A DNA stretch of 64,000 nucleotides, taken from NCBI GenBank assembly GCA_963675955.2, contig CAXXVR010000007.1, positions 620,001 to 684,000 on the forward strand, given 5' to 3'. The stretch is from Desulfocicer sp963675955 (GTDB lineage: Bacteria; Desulfobacterota; Desulfobacteria; Desulfobacterales; Desulfobacteraceae). The stretch's first letter is position 1; each line of letters starts with the position of its first letter. Shown here one piece after another: positions 8,629 to 16,202 of the stretch. Made by a program: the position numbers and the translations under genes. The notes below the pieces were generated by a model. The model was not told the DNA's origin. It did not search any database and saw nothing but the letters and a program-made list of their open reading frames with translations.

Positions 8629-10665
8629 CTATTTTTTACATTTTGCATCCACCAGATCTGCAATCATCTTTTCATCGGTTAGATAGGGGATGGTGATGTG
8701 GGCCTCCCCTTTACACATGTCATTGAACTCCACACAGGTCTCCATGGAGTTTTCGTTCCTGGCCCAGGAGCGTCTTGCCACCCCGCCCATGACATCCCAG
8801 AACATGGCTCGACGGATAATGTCATCCACCCGGGAGCTGCCGTCCAGCACCAGACCAAAGCCGCCGTTGATGGCTTTGCCAATGCCAACCCCCCCGCCGT
8901 TGTGCAGGGTTACAAGGCTCATGCCCCGGGCACAGTTACCGGCAAAACACTGGATAGCCATGTCGGCCATGATATTGCTGCCATCTTTAATGTTGGCCGT
9001 TTCCCTAAAGGGGGAATCCGTTCCACCAGTATCATGGTGATCTCTTCCCAGCATAACTGGACCAATGTCACCCTTTCGCACCATGTCATTAAATTTCAGG
9101 GCAATATTTACCCGGCCCATGGCATCCTGATATAAAATCCGGGCCTGGGTGCCCACCACCAGTTTGTTCTTTTGTGCATCCCTAATCCAGATATAGTTGT
9201 CCCGGTCCTGGGAGCGCCTGTCAGGATCAATGCAGGCCATGGCAGCATGGTCGGTCTTTAAAAGGTCGGACTCCTTGCCGGACAAACAAACCCACCGGAA
9301 AGGCCCATAACCATAGTCAAACATCAGCGGCCCCATGATGTCTTCTACATAAGAGGGAAAGACAAATCCGTCCAGGGTGTTCTGACCATTTTTACAGATT
9401 TCGGTGACTCCGGCATCAAAAACAGCCCGCATGAAGGCATTGCCATAATCAAAAAAATAGGTACCTCTATCAACCAGGGTTTTAATAAGATGATAATGAT
9501 GCACCAGGGATGCATCCACCTTTTTGGTAAAGCCTTCAGGATCATTTTTAAGCATGTCGGTGCGCTGTTCAAAAGTAAGGCCCTGGGGACAATATCCCCC
9601 ACCATGGGCCACATGACAGGATGTCTGATCGGACAACAAGTCAATGGGCATGTTGTGATCAACGGCATATTCCAGAAGATCCACCACATTGCCGTGAAAG
9701 GCAATGGCCACAGCCTTTTTCTCCGCCACGGCTTTCTGTGCCGCCACAAAGGTTTCTGCCGGATCGTAAGTCACCTGGCTCACCCAGCCCTGATCATGCC
9801 GGGTCTTAATTCTGGAGGCATCCACCTCTGCAATGATGCCCACCCCGTTGGCAATCTCAATGGCCTTGCCCTGGGCACCACTCATGCCTCCAAGGCCCGA
9901 TGTGACAAACAATTTTCCTGTCATATCCCCATCTTCAGCAACGCCAAGTTCCATGCGGGCCGCATTTAAAAGGGTGCCATAGGTGCCGTGGACAATGCCC
10001 TGGGGACCGATGTACATCCAGCCACCAGCCGTCATCTGTCCATAATTGGCAACCCCCAGGGACATGGCCCTTTCCCAGTTTTCCTGGTCGTCAAAAAGCC
10101 CGATCATCATGGCGTTGGTAATAATGGCCCGGGGGGAGGTAGGAGATGATTTAAAAAGTCCCAGGGGATGGCCTGACTCCACCACCAGAGTCTGATCCTG
10201 GGTGACATTTTCAAGATATTTCTTGATGATGCGATACTGCATCCAGTTCTGGCATACCTGACCGGTTTCCCCATAGGTCACAAGTTCATAGGGATACAGG
10301 GCGATTTCAAAGTCCAGATTATTCTCAATCATCACCTGGAAGGCCTTACCCTCCACGCATTTGCCCTTGTAGTCATCAATGGATTTGCCAGAAATACGAC
10401 CCGCCGGTCGAAAACGATAACCGTAGATGCGCCCACAGGTAAGAAGTTCATCTAAAAACTCCGGAGCAAGGGTATTGTGCCAGGCTTCGGGGAGATATCG
10501 CAGGGCATTTTTCAGGGCCAGGGCAATTTCGCCCTTATTGAGATGCATGGGTCTTTTAGGAGCTCGTCTGATGCCCTCCACAAAATCAGGCATGTCTGGA
10601 AGCTCTGTAAAAATTTCGTCCATTTTAATGGTCATTGCATTGGATACATCCATATTATTCATCAT
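8629..10665 (-). CDS. hutU: Urocanate hydratase
   Basis: A 678-residue urocanase that hydrates urocanate to imidazolone propionate using tightly bound NAD+. Recognisable segments are SGHPLGLF, YGQMTAGGWMYIGPQGIVHGT, the glycine-rich NAD-binding stretch FVTSGLGGMSGAQGKA, MLGRDHHDTGGTDSPFRET, and GNCARGMSLVTLHNGGGVG near the C-terminus. At 678 residues it belongs to the longer urocanase type; the Pseudomonas type has about 555. AAAAGGAAC precedes the start. It is the first hut gene of the minus-strand operon hutU-hutI. A MarR-GNAT regulator gene lies 72 bp upstream in the same direction. Confidence 0.94.
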   Translation of the reverse strand: MMNNMDVSNAMTIKMDEIFTELPDMPDFVEGIRRAPKRPMHLNKGEIALALKNALRYLPEAWHNTLAPEFLDELLTCGRIYGYRFRPAGRISGKSIDDYKGKCVEGKAFQVMIENNLDFEIALYPYELVTYGETGQVCQNWMQYRIIKKYLENVTQDQTLVVESGHPLGLFKSSPTSPRAIITNAMMIGLFDDQENWERAMSLGVANYGQMTAGGWMYIGPQGIVHGTYGTLLNAARMELGVAEDGDMTGKLFVTSGLGGMSGAQGKAIEIANGVGIIAEVDASRIKTRHDQGWVSQVTYDPAETFVAAQKAVAEKKAVAIAFHGNVVDLLEYAVDHNMPIDLLSDQTSCHVAHGGGYCPQGLTFEQRTDMLKNDPEGFTKKVDASLVHHYHLIKTLVDRGTYFFDYGNAFMRAVFDAGVTEICKNGQNTLDGFVFPSYVEDIMGPLMFDYGYGPFRWVCLSGKESDLLKTDHAAMACIDPDRRSQDRDNYIWIRDAQKNKLVVGTQARILYQDAMGRVNIALKFNDMVRKGDIGPVMLGRDHHDTGGTDSPFRETANIKDGSNIMADMAIQCFAGNCARGMSLVTLHNGGGVGIGKAINGGFGLVLDGSSRVDDIIRRAMFWDVMGGVARRSWARNENSMETCVEFNDMCKGEAHITIPYLTDEKMIADLVDAKCKK

Positions 10666-10737
10666 GATTCTGTTCCTTTTCAGGGTCTGATCCCGGCATT
10701 GGAATTATTTTATCAGCAACGCCAATCCGGTCTGTGA

Positions 10738-11709
10738 TCACACCCCTGTTTTAAATGTCTTGAATAAACGCATGCAGGTATGATTCCGTGCAGCATCTTT
10801 TTCCAATTCCATAAGTTTAAACCCGTTTTTCTGCAATATTATCAAAAGAGCCGAGTGGGTGATATCCGTTTGAATGGTGACAACAGTAATGTCTTTTTCT
10901 GCCAGCTGTTCGTTTATCTTATCCAACAGTGCCTGGACAAGATGGGTGGAAAACCGGGCGTTTTCAAAAACAAGGGAAAGTTCTGCACCACCATCCCGGG
11001 AATCAAGGGTGACCACACAAGCACTGATCACCTGCTTTTTATGCACCGCCATGACAATAAGGGGCATTTCCCCAGTGCTGACTATCAAAGGGTCATGATG
11101 CATCCAGCTGATATCCCAGGGCATAATATGGGGATTATCGGCAATCCAGCTCAGTACCAGGGCCATGAACGCATCATGCAGCATTTCCTGGTAGGGAACG
11201 ATATCAATTTCTTCCAGAAACTGATTAAACAAAAGACGTTTTTCCACCGATGCCACAAGGTTCATCCGGGCCATGCCCCCTTCAAGCTCCTCCAGAAGAT
11301 CCAGAACCCTGGAACGCTGCCCTTTGGGGGTGAGCAGATCGTCCATACTTTCCTGGAGTGCCCGCCATACCGGTTTAATTTCTTTAAGCCTGGCTTTTCC
11401 AAGGGCCGTGAACGCCACCGTTTTCAAACGCTTATCTTCCCGGACCTTCGATATCTCAACAAATCCCTTTTTCTTCAGAGAAGTCACCATCTGACTTGCC
11501 CCGGAATGGGTTATTTCCAGCTGTTTTGCAATGGCGGATATGGTCACATCCTGCGTGGTATCCAGAAGATAAAAGATCGGAAACCATGTGGGTTCAAAAC
11601 AGATCCCAACCCCCTTATAAATGCGGGAAAGGTCTGACAGAAACTGATCACTCAATCTTTTTAAACGGGTACCCAGAAACAATGTACCGGCATTTTCGTA
11701 AATAGACAT
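10738..11709 (-). CDS. MarR-type regulator fused to a GNAT acetyltransferase domain
   Basis: 323 residues in two parts. Residues about 30-140 form a MarR winged helix: AIAKQLEITHSGASQMVTSL is the recognition helix region, followed by the wing EISKVREDKRLKTVAFTALG. Residues about 170-320 look like a GNAT fold: the LSWIADNPHIMPWDISWMHH region, VISACVVTLDSRDGGAELSLVF, and a C-terminal QKNGFKLMELEKD strand typical of N-acetyltransferases. Such MarR-GNAT fusions are known, mostly uncharacterised. It is placed directly upstream of hutU on the same strand, so control of histidine catabolism is plausible but inferred. An inverted repeat lies just upstream of its start. Confidence 0.8.
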   Translation of the reverse strand: MSIYENAGTLFLGTRLKRLSDQFLSDLSRIYKGVGICFEPTWFPIFYLLDTTQDVTISAIAKQLEITHSGASQMVTSLKKKGFVEISKVREDKRLKTVAFTALGKARLKEIKPVWRALQESMDDLLTPKGQRSRVLDLLEELEGGMARMNLVASVEKRLLFNQFLEEIDIVPYQEMLHDAFMALVLSWIADNPHIMPWDISWMHHDPLIVSTGEMPLIVMAVHKKQVISACVVTLDSRDGGAELSLVFENARFSTHLVQALLDKINEQLAEKDITVVTIQTDITHSALLIILQKNGFKLMELEKDAARNHTCMRLFKTFKTGV

Positions 11710-11730
11710 AACAGTCCTTTTATTAGTACT

Positions 11731-11747
11731 TAACTAAATAACAGTTA
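11731..11747. promoter_or_regulatory. Candidate MarR-type operator
   Basis: A perfect inverted repeat TAACT-N7-AGTTA lies 22 bp upstream of the MarR-GNAT start codon, where an autorepressor would bind. The arms are short, so the call is tentative. Confidence 0.3.
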
Positions 11748-12106
11748 TCTGACACAAATGGGATTCAGTCAAGTTTTTTATTCGGGGGTTGGCCATATCA
11801 TGGGGCACTTGTCATGATTGCTGACTCAACAAAGCCAGGCTTGTGTTGTTACCAAACCCGGGATCTGCCACAACATGGAAGTATTCGGGATGGATGCCCA
11901 TGCCATGACCATATCCTGCAAAAAAAAACGGTATGTCATTGTAAATTCAATAACAAAAAAGAAATTATTAGATAATATAAATACTTTTTTGTAAAAATAA
12001 GGAGGCAATTAATATTAATAACACATATGAAAGAAGAGGGGAATGATAGAAAATCAATCAATTATTACAGGTAAATACCAAACAAAATTAAAATAAAATC
12101 TCATCG

Positions 12107-12122
12107 TGGCACCCATTGTGCT
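12107..12122 (+). promoter_or_regulatory. Sigma-54 promoter of the P-II gene
   Basis: TGGCAC-N5-GTGCT gives the -24 GG and -12 GC dinucleotides with the required 10 bp between them. It lies about 140 bp upstream of the P-II start codon. P-II genes are classical sigma-54/NtrC targets, which supports the reading. The remainder of the 11.75-12.26 kb interval is AT-rich with no gene seen. Confidence 0.7.
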
Positions 12123-12260
12123 TTTCAAGTGCTACAACAACAAACGTACAGGACAGGGGGCATAAGGCACTGGACAGATCAAATGCCCAGGCCTCTTTTG
12201 TTCAAGTGGAGCAGAAAATAAAGTTTTAACGCAGGAAAACATAAGGGGAAATAAAAACAC

Positions 12261-12599
12261 ATGAAAAAAATTGAGGCCATAATAAAACCATTTAAACTCG
12301 ATGAGGTCAAAGAAGCACTCAACGCCCTGGGCGTAACCGGTATGACCCTTTCCGAGGTTAAGGGATTCGGACGGCAGAAAGGGCACAAGGAAATTTACCG
12401 GGGTGCGGAATATCAGGTGGATTTTGTTCCTAAAATCAAACTTACCATCGTAACCGCATCGGACATGGTGGACAAAATCGTTACCACCATCATGGAAAAG
12501 GCCGGTACCGGTAAAATCGGAGACGGCAAGGTGTTTATCCTCCCGGTGGATGATGCCATCCGCATCAGAACCGGTGAAAAAGGTGAATCAGCCATATAA
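12261..12599 (+). CDS. glnB: Nitrogen regulatory protein P-II
   Basis: A 112-residue P-II signalling protein. The N-terminus MKKIEAIIKPFKLDEVKEAL and the T-loop with GRQKGHKEIYRGAEYQVDFVPK are diagnostic. The uridylylatable tyrosine (Tyr51 equivalent) is in EYQVDF. The C-terminal signature GKIGDGKVFILPVDDAIRIRTGE (residues 82-105) is complete. The trimer senses 2-oxoglutarate and ATP/ADP and controls nitrogen enzymes or AmtB. No amtB or glnA is adjacent. A sigma-54-type promoter lies upstream. The sequence alone does not separate GlnB from GlnK; because there is no amtB neighbour the GlnB name is used. Confidence 0.93.
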   Translation: MKKIEAIIKPFKLDEVKEALNALGVTGMTLSEVKGFGRQKGHKEIYRGAEYQVDFVPKIKLTIVTASDMVDKIVTTIMEKAGTGKIGDGKVFILPVDDAIRIRTGEKGESAI

Positions 12600-12667
12600 T
12601 AAACCACATGCCTGTGACATACCAGCCACAAAAAGAATGAAATCCTTTTAATTTCAATCTACTAAAT

Positions 12668-12702
12668 GGAGTCTCGTATAACAGCCATGTCCTTACAGAC
12701 AA
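12668..12702 (+). repeat. Dispersed repeat B, copy 1
   Basis: This stretch, containing ATAACAGCCATGTCCT, recurs at 35822-35856 with about 80 percent identity over 35 bp, also in an intergenic position. Only the two copies were found by eye in this window. Confidence 0.5.
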
Positions 12703-12710
12703 AATGAACT

Positions 12711-13073
12711 GTGAAAAATCAGTCGTTGTTAGAACCCAGAACCCAAAAAATTTTAAAACATAAAATATCACCTCAGATCAAAACCAATATCCACAACCTG
12801 GAACCAGAAGATATAAAATTCATCTCCATTGCAACCTCCCAGGCCCTGGAAATTCCCCCTGACATCTGGAGCCGTCAAACGGGAACGGTTTTAATCGGAT
12901 ATTTTCCCGGCACGGATTGCCATGCCCCCCTGGGAACTGAATCACTTGTTGACTTATGGACAACCATCCCCATCAATACAAAAACATGCCATGTCTCCCT
13001 GGGAACTGAATCGCTCGTTGACCTTACCGTAACCGCACCGCGGCTCTCCCACGGCGGTGCGCCCCCTCTCTGA
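12711..13073 (+). CDS. Hypothetical small protein (doubtful)
   Basis: An open frame of 120 residues from a GTG start with no clear ribosome binding site. The first 70 residues (including EDIKFISIATSQALEIPPDI) look protein-like but match no family known to me. The last 50 residues are made of two copies of the motif CHxxLGTESLVDL encoded by a DNA direct repeat and end in a GC-rich hairpin, which argues for a repeat region read by chance. It may be a small gene whose 3' end has been replaced by repeats, or no gene at all. Confidence 0.25.
   Translation: MKNQSLLEPRTQKILKHKISPQIKTNIHNLEPEDIKFISIATSQALEIPPDIWSRQTGTVLIGYFPGTDCHAPLGTESLVDLWTTIPINTKTCHVSLGTESLVDLTVTAPRLSHGGAPPL
12918..13030 (+). repeat. 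Pair of 40-bp direct repeats
   Basis: Two copies of a block beginning TGCCATG and containing CCCTGGGAACTGAATC start at about 12918 and 12987 (69-bp period) with roughly 85 percent identity. They lie downstream of the P-II gene. Confidence 0.6.
13034..13061. other. GC-rich hairpin
   Basis: Perfect 8-bp arms CGCACCGC/GCGGTGCG with a 12-nt loop directly after the direct-repeat pair. No T tract follows, so an intrinsic terminator is not supported on either strand. Confidence 0.5.
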
Positions 13074-13115
13074 GATCTCCCACTGTCACATTAATTTGCT
13101 TGCAGTTTAAAATAA

Positions 13116-13144
13116 TTGCTTGTTTGTACTTTCGAATGTATACT
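13116..13144 (+). promoter_or_regulatory. Sigma-70 type promoter of the signalling cluster
   Basis: TTGCTT (13116-13121), a 17-bp spacer and TATACT (13139-13144) make a good promoter about 200 bp upstream of the REC-GGDEF gene. A pair of 17-bp direct repeats lies just downstream of the -10 and could be a repressor site. Confidence 0.5.
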
Positions 13145-13156
13145 TATCAGATTTAA

Positions 13157-13195
13157 CTTTAAAGCAGATCACGTTTGGCTTTAAAGCAAATCACG
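13157..13195 (+). repeat. Two 17-bp direct repeats with 22-bp period
   Basis: CTTTAAAGCAGATCACG (13157-13173) and CTTTAAAGCAAATCACG (13179-13195) differ by one base. The 22-bp period (about two helical turns) puts both on one face of the DNA. The position right after a promoter suggests an operator; this is inference. Confidence 0.55.
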
Positions 13196-13346
13196 ACATG
13201 AGGGGGATAGTCCAGCGACAAACGTATCCCATTGATGTCTTGTTTAAATTGATCAGTGATAATTTTTTAAACCTTAATGTCGTTAATTTATCCGGCCCTT
13301 TCCGCTTAAATCTGTGTTTAAAATAAACATAAAAAGGCCTTGATTA

Positions 13347-15128
13347 ATGAACACAATTTTTTCAAAAGAAACACCCGCAGCCAAAATCCTCATTGTTGAT
13401 GATAAAACCGCAAATCTTTTTGCCTTTGAAGCAACCCTGAATGTCCTGAATGTGGAGATCATCAAGGCCGTTTCCGGCGAACAGGCACTGTCAAAGTTAC
13501 TGGAACATGAAGTTGCAGTAATTTTACTTGATATTCAGATGCCAGGCATGAACGGTTTTGAAACGGCTGAATTAATCAGGGGAAACGCCGACACAAAACA
13601 AGTACCCATCATTTTCATCACAGCTACCAATGAGAACAGACAGACAATTTTTAAAGGCTATGAATCCGGTGCGGTTGATCTCTTGTTTAAACCCGTTGAT
13701 TCCATCGTACTTAGAAGTAAGGTGGCTGTTTTTATCAACCTGTATCATCAAAGAAAACTAATTGAGATTCAAAAAGAAAAAATTGTTCACCAGCAGACAA
13801 CCCAGATTGAAAAAGAACGTTTAAAAATTATCCTTCAAATGGCAGGTGCCACTGCCCATGAATTGAATCAGCCGCTGATGATCCTGCTGGGGAATATCGA
13901 ACTGCTTGAAATGGATAATTTTAACCCTAAATCCGTAAAAAAATTTACGCCAAGAATTAAAGAATGTGCACAACGCCTGTCAGATACGGTAAAAAAAATT
14001 CAGGCCATTGACAGTTATAAAACCAAAAAACATGATGAGCACACCTACATCATGGATCTCGACAATAAAATCCGAATTCTTTATATCGAAGATAATGAGG
14101 TTAACTATAAGAGCGTAGAACTCATGTTGGAAGGCTATACCTATTTTGATTTGTTATGGGAAAAAAGCATTGCAGCGGCATTTCAAAAATTTCAAGAACA
14201 AAAATTTGATGTCATACTGGCCGGCTTCTATCTTCCGGATGGAACCGCTCTGGATGTTATTAAGAAGATCCATGATCTGCAGATTCTTACCCCAGTGATC
14301 TGCATAACAGGCAGGGGAAGTGAAGAAATTGCCACCAAGGTATTACGCAACGGCGCATATGAATATCTATCAAGATCAGATCTGGACAAGGAGATCCTCG
14401 TCGGTACCATCAAAGGTGCCTTTGAAAAATTTCGTTTAGAAAGCGATCTTACGCTTGCCCTGAAAAAGATGGCTGACATGTCCACCTGTGATGTCTTAAC
14501 CGGGCTCAGTAATCGACGTCATCTACATGAAGTGCTGAATCGGGAATTTGGACGGGCATTGCGCTATGGGACTGAATTATCATGCATTGTCTTTGATCTG
14601 GATTATTTCGAAAAGGTTAACGACAAATTCGGCTATGCCTGCGGAGATTCTGTGTTAAAAGAATTAGCCTCTATCATCATGCATAACAAAAGGAACTCCG
14701 ATTTTGCCTTTCGATACGGTGGAGAAGAATTCCTTATTTTATTACCCCAGACAAATCTCAAAGGGGCCTGCCTGATGGGAGAGTCCCTTCTTAAAAAATG
14801 CCGGGACCATTACTATACATATAATAATAAATCTTTTATTGTTACGATAAGTCTCGGCATTGCAAGTGTTCTTGACAGCAAACCCAAAAGTGAGGAAGAG
14901 TTGCTGGCCTTTGCAGACAAGGCATTATACCAGGCAAAGGAGGATGGCAGGAACTGCCTGCGTGTTTTTAAACGAGAAAATAAAATTGAACAGCTTCCAC
15001 ATCTGCCTGTTGAAATGCCAAACCAGCTGAAACTCTTCAGTGATGAAAAAAATGATGCATCAAAAAAGGTCAGAGGAAACCACGAATCAGTCAGGCATGG
15101 CTGGTCTTATCAGCACCAAGGTTATTAA
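13347..15128 (+). CDS. REC - DHp-like - pseudo-REC - GGDEF signalling protein
   Basis: A 593-residue putative diguanylate cyclase. Domains: receiver 1 (residues 13-130, phosphoacceptor Asp62 in LLDIQMPG); a helical segment with a histidine-kinase-like H-box (TAHELNQPL, His171) but no ATPase domain after it; receiver 2 (242-362), in which the acceptor Asp is Gly293 (ILAGFYLPDG), so it cannot be phosphorylated there; and GGDEF (380-550) with an intact active site GGEEF at 458-462 and an allosteric I-site RNSD at 449-452, exactly five residues before it. It probably makes c-di-GMP under control of receiver 1. It is the first gene of the cluster: the hydrogenase-like gene follows after 126 bp on the same strand. 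Confidence 0.85.
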   Translation: MNTIFSKETPAAKILIVDDKTANLFAFEATLNVLNVEIIKAVSGEQALSKLLEHEVAVILLDIQMPGMNGFETAELIRGNADTKQVPIIFITATNENRQTIFKGYESGAVDLLFKPVDSIVLRSKVAVFINLYHQRKLIEIQKEKIVHQQTTQIEKERLKIILQMAGATAHELNQPLMILLGNIELLEMDNFNPKSVKKFTPRIKECAQRLSDTVKKIQAIDSYKTKKHDEHTYIMDLDNKIRILYIEDNEVNYKSVELMLEGYTYFDLLWEKSIAAAFQKFQEQKFDVILAGFYLPDGTALDVIKKIHDLQILTPVICITGRGSEEIATKVLRNGAYEYLSRSDLDKEILVGTIKGAFEKFRLESDLTLALKKMADMSTCDVLTGLSNRRHLHEVLNREFGRALRYGTELSCIVFDLDYFEKVNDKFGYACGDSVLKELASIIMHNKRNSDFAFRYGGEEFLILLPQTNLKGACLMGESLLKKCRDHYYTYNNKSFIVTISLGIASVLDSKPKSEEELLAFADKALYQAKEDGRNCLRVFKRENKIEQLPHLPVEMPNQLKLFSDEKNDASKKVRGNHESVRHGWSYQHQGY

Positions 15129-15254
15129 ATTACACTGTTTTAATCCGTGACTTGGATAATGCGACATGCTATAGGAAAATGTGTCCGGGTCGGGACCCGT
15201 TTGTATGAAATAAAATCATCAAGTAACCAGATATACAAAAGGTGGAGGTTCCCA

Positions 15255-16189
15255 GTGAAAACAGTCTACTGGCTTCAAGGGGGTGGATGTGGCGGAGACA
15301 CCTATTCACTTTTAAGCAGTGATTTTCTGGATGTCACAGCAGTTTTCAATACCATTGGTCTTGAGTTGTTATGGCACCCATCTTTATCCGCCATATCCCA
15401 TACCTCCCATGAAAAAATGCTGGGAAAAATTATATCCGGTGACACCACCCTGGATATTCTAATACTGGAGGGGTCCATCATCTGTGGACCCGCTGGTACC
15501 GGCATGTTTGACACCATTAACGGCAGGGCCAAGAAAGCGCTGTTTCATTCCCTTGCCCACCAGGCCCAAGTGGTGGTGGCCGTGGGCACATGTGCCGCCT
15601 ATGGCGGGTTTGGAGTAGACCATGCCATTGAGGCCACTGGCATTCAGTTTCGAAAAAGTGAGAAAGGCGGTGCACTGGGTGCCGACTTCGTTGCAAAATC
15701 AGGCCTGCCGGTGATCAACCTTGCCGGATGCCCCTGCCACCACGACGTCATTGCAGGCACCCTCATGGCCCTGGCCGGAGATACCCCCCTGGAACTGGAC
15801 GAATTTCAACGCCCCCTGGAGTGGTACAGCACCATGGTTCACCAGGGATGTACACGCAATGAATACCACGAGTATCGCATTGAAGAGTCAGATTTGGTGA
15901 AATGGGCTGCCTGTTTTTCCACATGGGCTGCGCTGGCCCTCTGGTTCCCGGTCCCTGCAACAAACTTCTGTGGAACCGGCACTCATCAAAACCCCGGGCC
16001 GGGGTTCCCTGCTTTGGATGCACCGATCCCGATTTCCCCAGGGCCACCCCTTTTTTCCACACCCCCAACATAGAGGGAATCCCCCTGGAACTTCCCCGGG
16101 GGGTGAACCGGGCACACTATATGGTCTATAAGGGAATGGCTGCCGAAGCGGCACCGGATCGCCTGAAAAAACGAACATCCAAGGTCTGA
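15255..16189 (+). CDS. Group-2-like [NiFe] hydrogenase small subunit, interrupted by a -1 frameshift
   Basis: The start is the GTG at 15255 with GGTGGAGG seven bases upstream. The frame runs to codon 213 (GAT, 15891-15893), where it goes out of phase. The homologous sequence resumes one base back: MGCLFFHMGCAGPL onwards in the frame ending at 16189. One extra T in GATTTGG would restore a normal protein of about 310 residues. Cluster ligands visible are GTCAAYGG, GCPCHHD, QGCTRNEYHEY, the Cys set in GCLFFHMGCAGPL and CNKLLWN, and GVPCFGCTDPDFP. The proximal-cluster motif is CGGD (Cys12, Asp15) where most group 2 members have CGGC. The overall pattern resembles HupU/HoxB and HupS-type group 2 subunits. 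Without the repair the product lacks the medial and distal clusters. Sequencing error, true mutation and recoding cannot be told apart here. Confidence 0.8.
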
Positions 16190-16202
16190 GGATAAAAGCA
16201 AC

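Noticed and set aside
15147..15254. Upstream extension of the hydrogenase small subunit
   Set aside because: Residues before the GTG at 15255 are not homologous to the family, and the GGTGGAGG site fits the GTG.
15893..15896. Programmed -1 frameshifting in the hydrogenase small subunit
   Set aside because: The local sequence is not a standard slippery heptamer and no strong downstream hairpin was evident; a simple one-base deletion explains it equally well. It is left open as a check, not called as recoding.
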